Assembly: GCA_035525055.1 (NCBI GenBank)
Contig: DATLEZ010000114.1
Span: 1-5,660, forward strand
Length of the DNA stretch: 5,660 nt
Direction: 5' to 3'
Origin: DATEEG01 sp035525055
GTDB lineage: Bacteria > Actinomycetota > Acidimicrobiia > Spongiisociales > ZC4RG35
This document shows, one piece after another, positions 5,368-5,660 of the stretch. The position numbers and the translations under genes were made by a program. The notes beneath the pieces were generated by a model. It was not told where the DNA came from. It was given only the letters and a program-made list of their open reading frames with translations, and searched no databases. The stretch's first letter is position 1, and each line of letters begins with the position of its first letter.

Positions 5368-5494
5368 ACCCACCAACAAGGCGCACAATCGCCTCGCGCC
5401 GGTCTGACTCGGTCGGCGCCCTTGATTGCATGGCTTGAATCTACGAGTACGGCCACCAACAGAGGTCTCAGATCGCCAGGCCCGACCAAGCACG

Positions 5495-5553
5495 ACGTGC
5501 CGTTCTGCTCAGTTTCCGAAATGCTCGTTGATATACCCCTTCCAGGTGGTGGT
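5495..5553 (+). repeat. Dispersed ~59-bp repeat, copy B2
   Basis: This copy starts ACGTGCCGTTCTGCTC and matches B1 at 21 of its first 24 positions. CAGGTG is shared at positions 49-54, while the middle has diverged. It is preceded by the perfect palindrome GCACGACGTGC (5490-5500, overlapping the copy start) and by CTCAGATCG (5467-5475), which also precedes B1. The B2-specific middle may be a real boundary or simple decay. Confidence 0.5.
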
Positions 5554-5587
5554 CTTGGGGTGACCGCTAGTTCTGGAGGTGATGGTT

Positions 5588-5660
5588 GTGGTCTTTGTTC
5601 GTGGTGTGGGTCAGGCCGAGTACGTCTCTCGGATGAGGGGTGTTGCTGCTGACCGGGTGC
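5588..5660 (+). CDS. Possible N-terminus of an unidentified gene running off the right edge
   Basis: GGAGGT (5575-5580) lies seven bases before a GTG at 5588, and the frame is open to the window end, starting (M)VFVRGVGQAEYVSRMRG. An in-frame ATG at 5582 is too close to the Shine-Dalgarno sequence. The frame has a stop at 5561-5563, so nothing further upstream belongs to it. Only 24 residues are visible, with no recognisable motif. It lies 34 bp beyond repeat B2. Confidence 0.3.
   Translation, partial: MVFVRGVGQAEYVSRMRGVAADRV

Larger units (their letters stand above)
5289..5660. other. 372-bp right-hand stretch, mostly non-coding
   Basis: After the operon come two hairpins, then about 120 bp in which I see nothing, then repeat copy B2 and a possible partial gene start at the edge. 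A minus-strand frame is open from the right edge to 5307, but its predicted product is Pro/Arg/Gln-rich with no recognisable motif, so I do not call it. Confidence 0.5.

Noticed and set aside
5291..5368. GTTAGAC (5291-5297) and GGCTAAC as integron core sites
   Set aside because: They are in the wrong order for an attC site and the second does not fit RYYYAAC, so the pair is coincidental.
2454..5553. Integron attC sites or a CRISPR array as explanation of the repeats
   Set aside because: The copies lack the paired RYYYAAC and GTTRRRY core sites of attC, cargo orientations are mixed, and no integrase is seen. Only four widely and irregularly spaced copies exist, so CRISPR is excluded.
5307..5660. 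Minus-strand frame open from the right edge
   Set aside because: The product is rich in Pro, Gln and Arg with no motif, and it would run through repeat B2 and the terminator-like hairpin.

Overview
The window is GC-rich bacterial DNA with features typical of an actinobacterium or a close relative: strong G/C bias at third codon positions, an apparently leaderless gene, and ATGA-type gene overlap. I cannot assign a genus. It reads as an accessory patchwork. Several unrelated small metabolic or regulatory modules sit next to each other in mixed orientation, separated by gaps that carry related short repeats.

Left part (1-958): a gene on the minus strand runs off the left edge. It starts at 636 and encodes at least 212 residues with a PD...ExT signature that resembles a degenerate PD-(D/E)XK nuclease core. 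It is divergent from a FAD-dependent aromatic monooxygenase (959-2419). The 322-bp gap between them holds an exact 11-bp inverted repeat.

Middle part (2420-3825): the monooxygenase is followed by a convergent short-chain dehydrogenase/reductase gene (2616-3368, minus strand), whose hand-sampled GC is lower than that of the monooxygenase. A 457-bp stretch without a clear gene follows. It holds two copies of a roughly 59-bp repeat and a possible C-terminal coding remnant.

Right part (3791-5288): a near-consensus promoter with a perfect palindrome in its spacer drives a compact three-gene operon. The genes encode an ArsR-type repressor, an AHSA1/SRPBCC-fold protein and a RibD-C/dihydrofolate-reductase-like reductase. 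The promoter geometry implies that the repressor mRNA is essentially leaderless. The arrangement suggests a self-regulated operon in which the repressor controls a small-molecule-binding protein and a reductase. The last 372 bp hold two hairpins, a fourth repeat copy and perhaps the first codons of a gene running off the right edge.

The most unusual observation is a family of four related, same-orientation repeats of about 59 bp, at 2454, 3494, 3700 and 5495. They fall into two subtypes in the order A-B-A-B. One A/B pair brackets the reductase gene and the other brackets the ArsR operon, which looks like gene modules bounded by distinct left and right ends. No recombinase is visible in the window, so mobility is only an inference.
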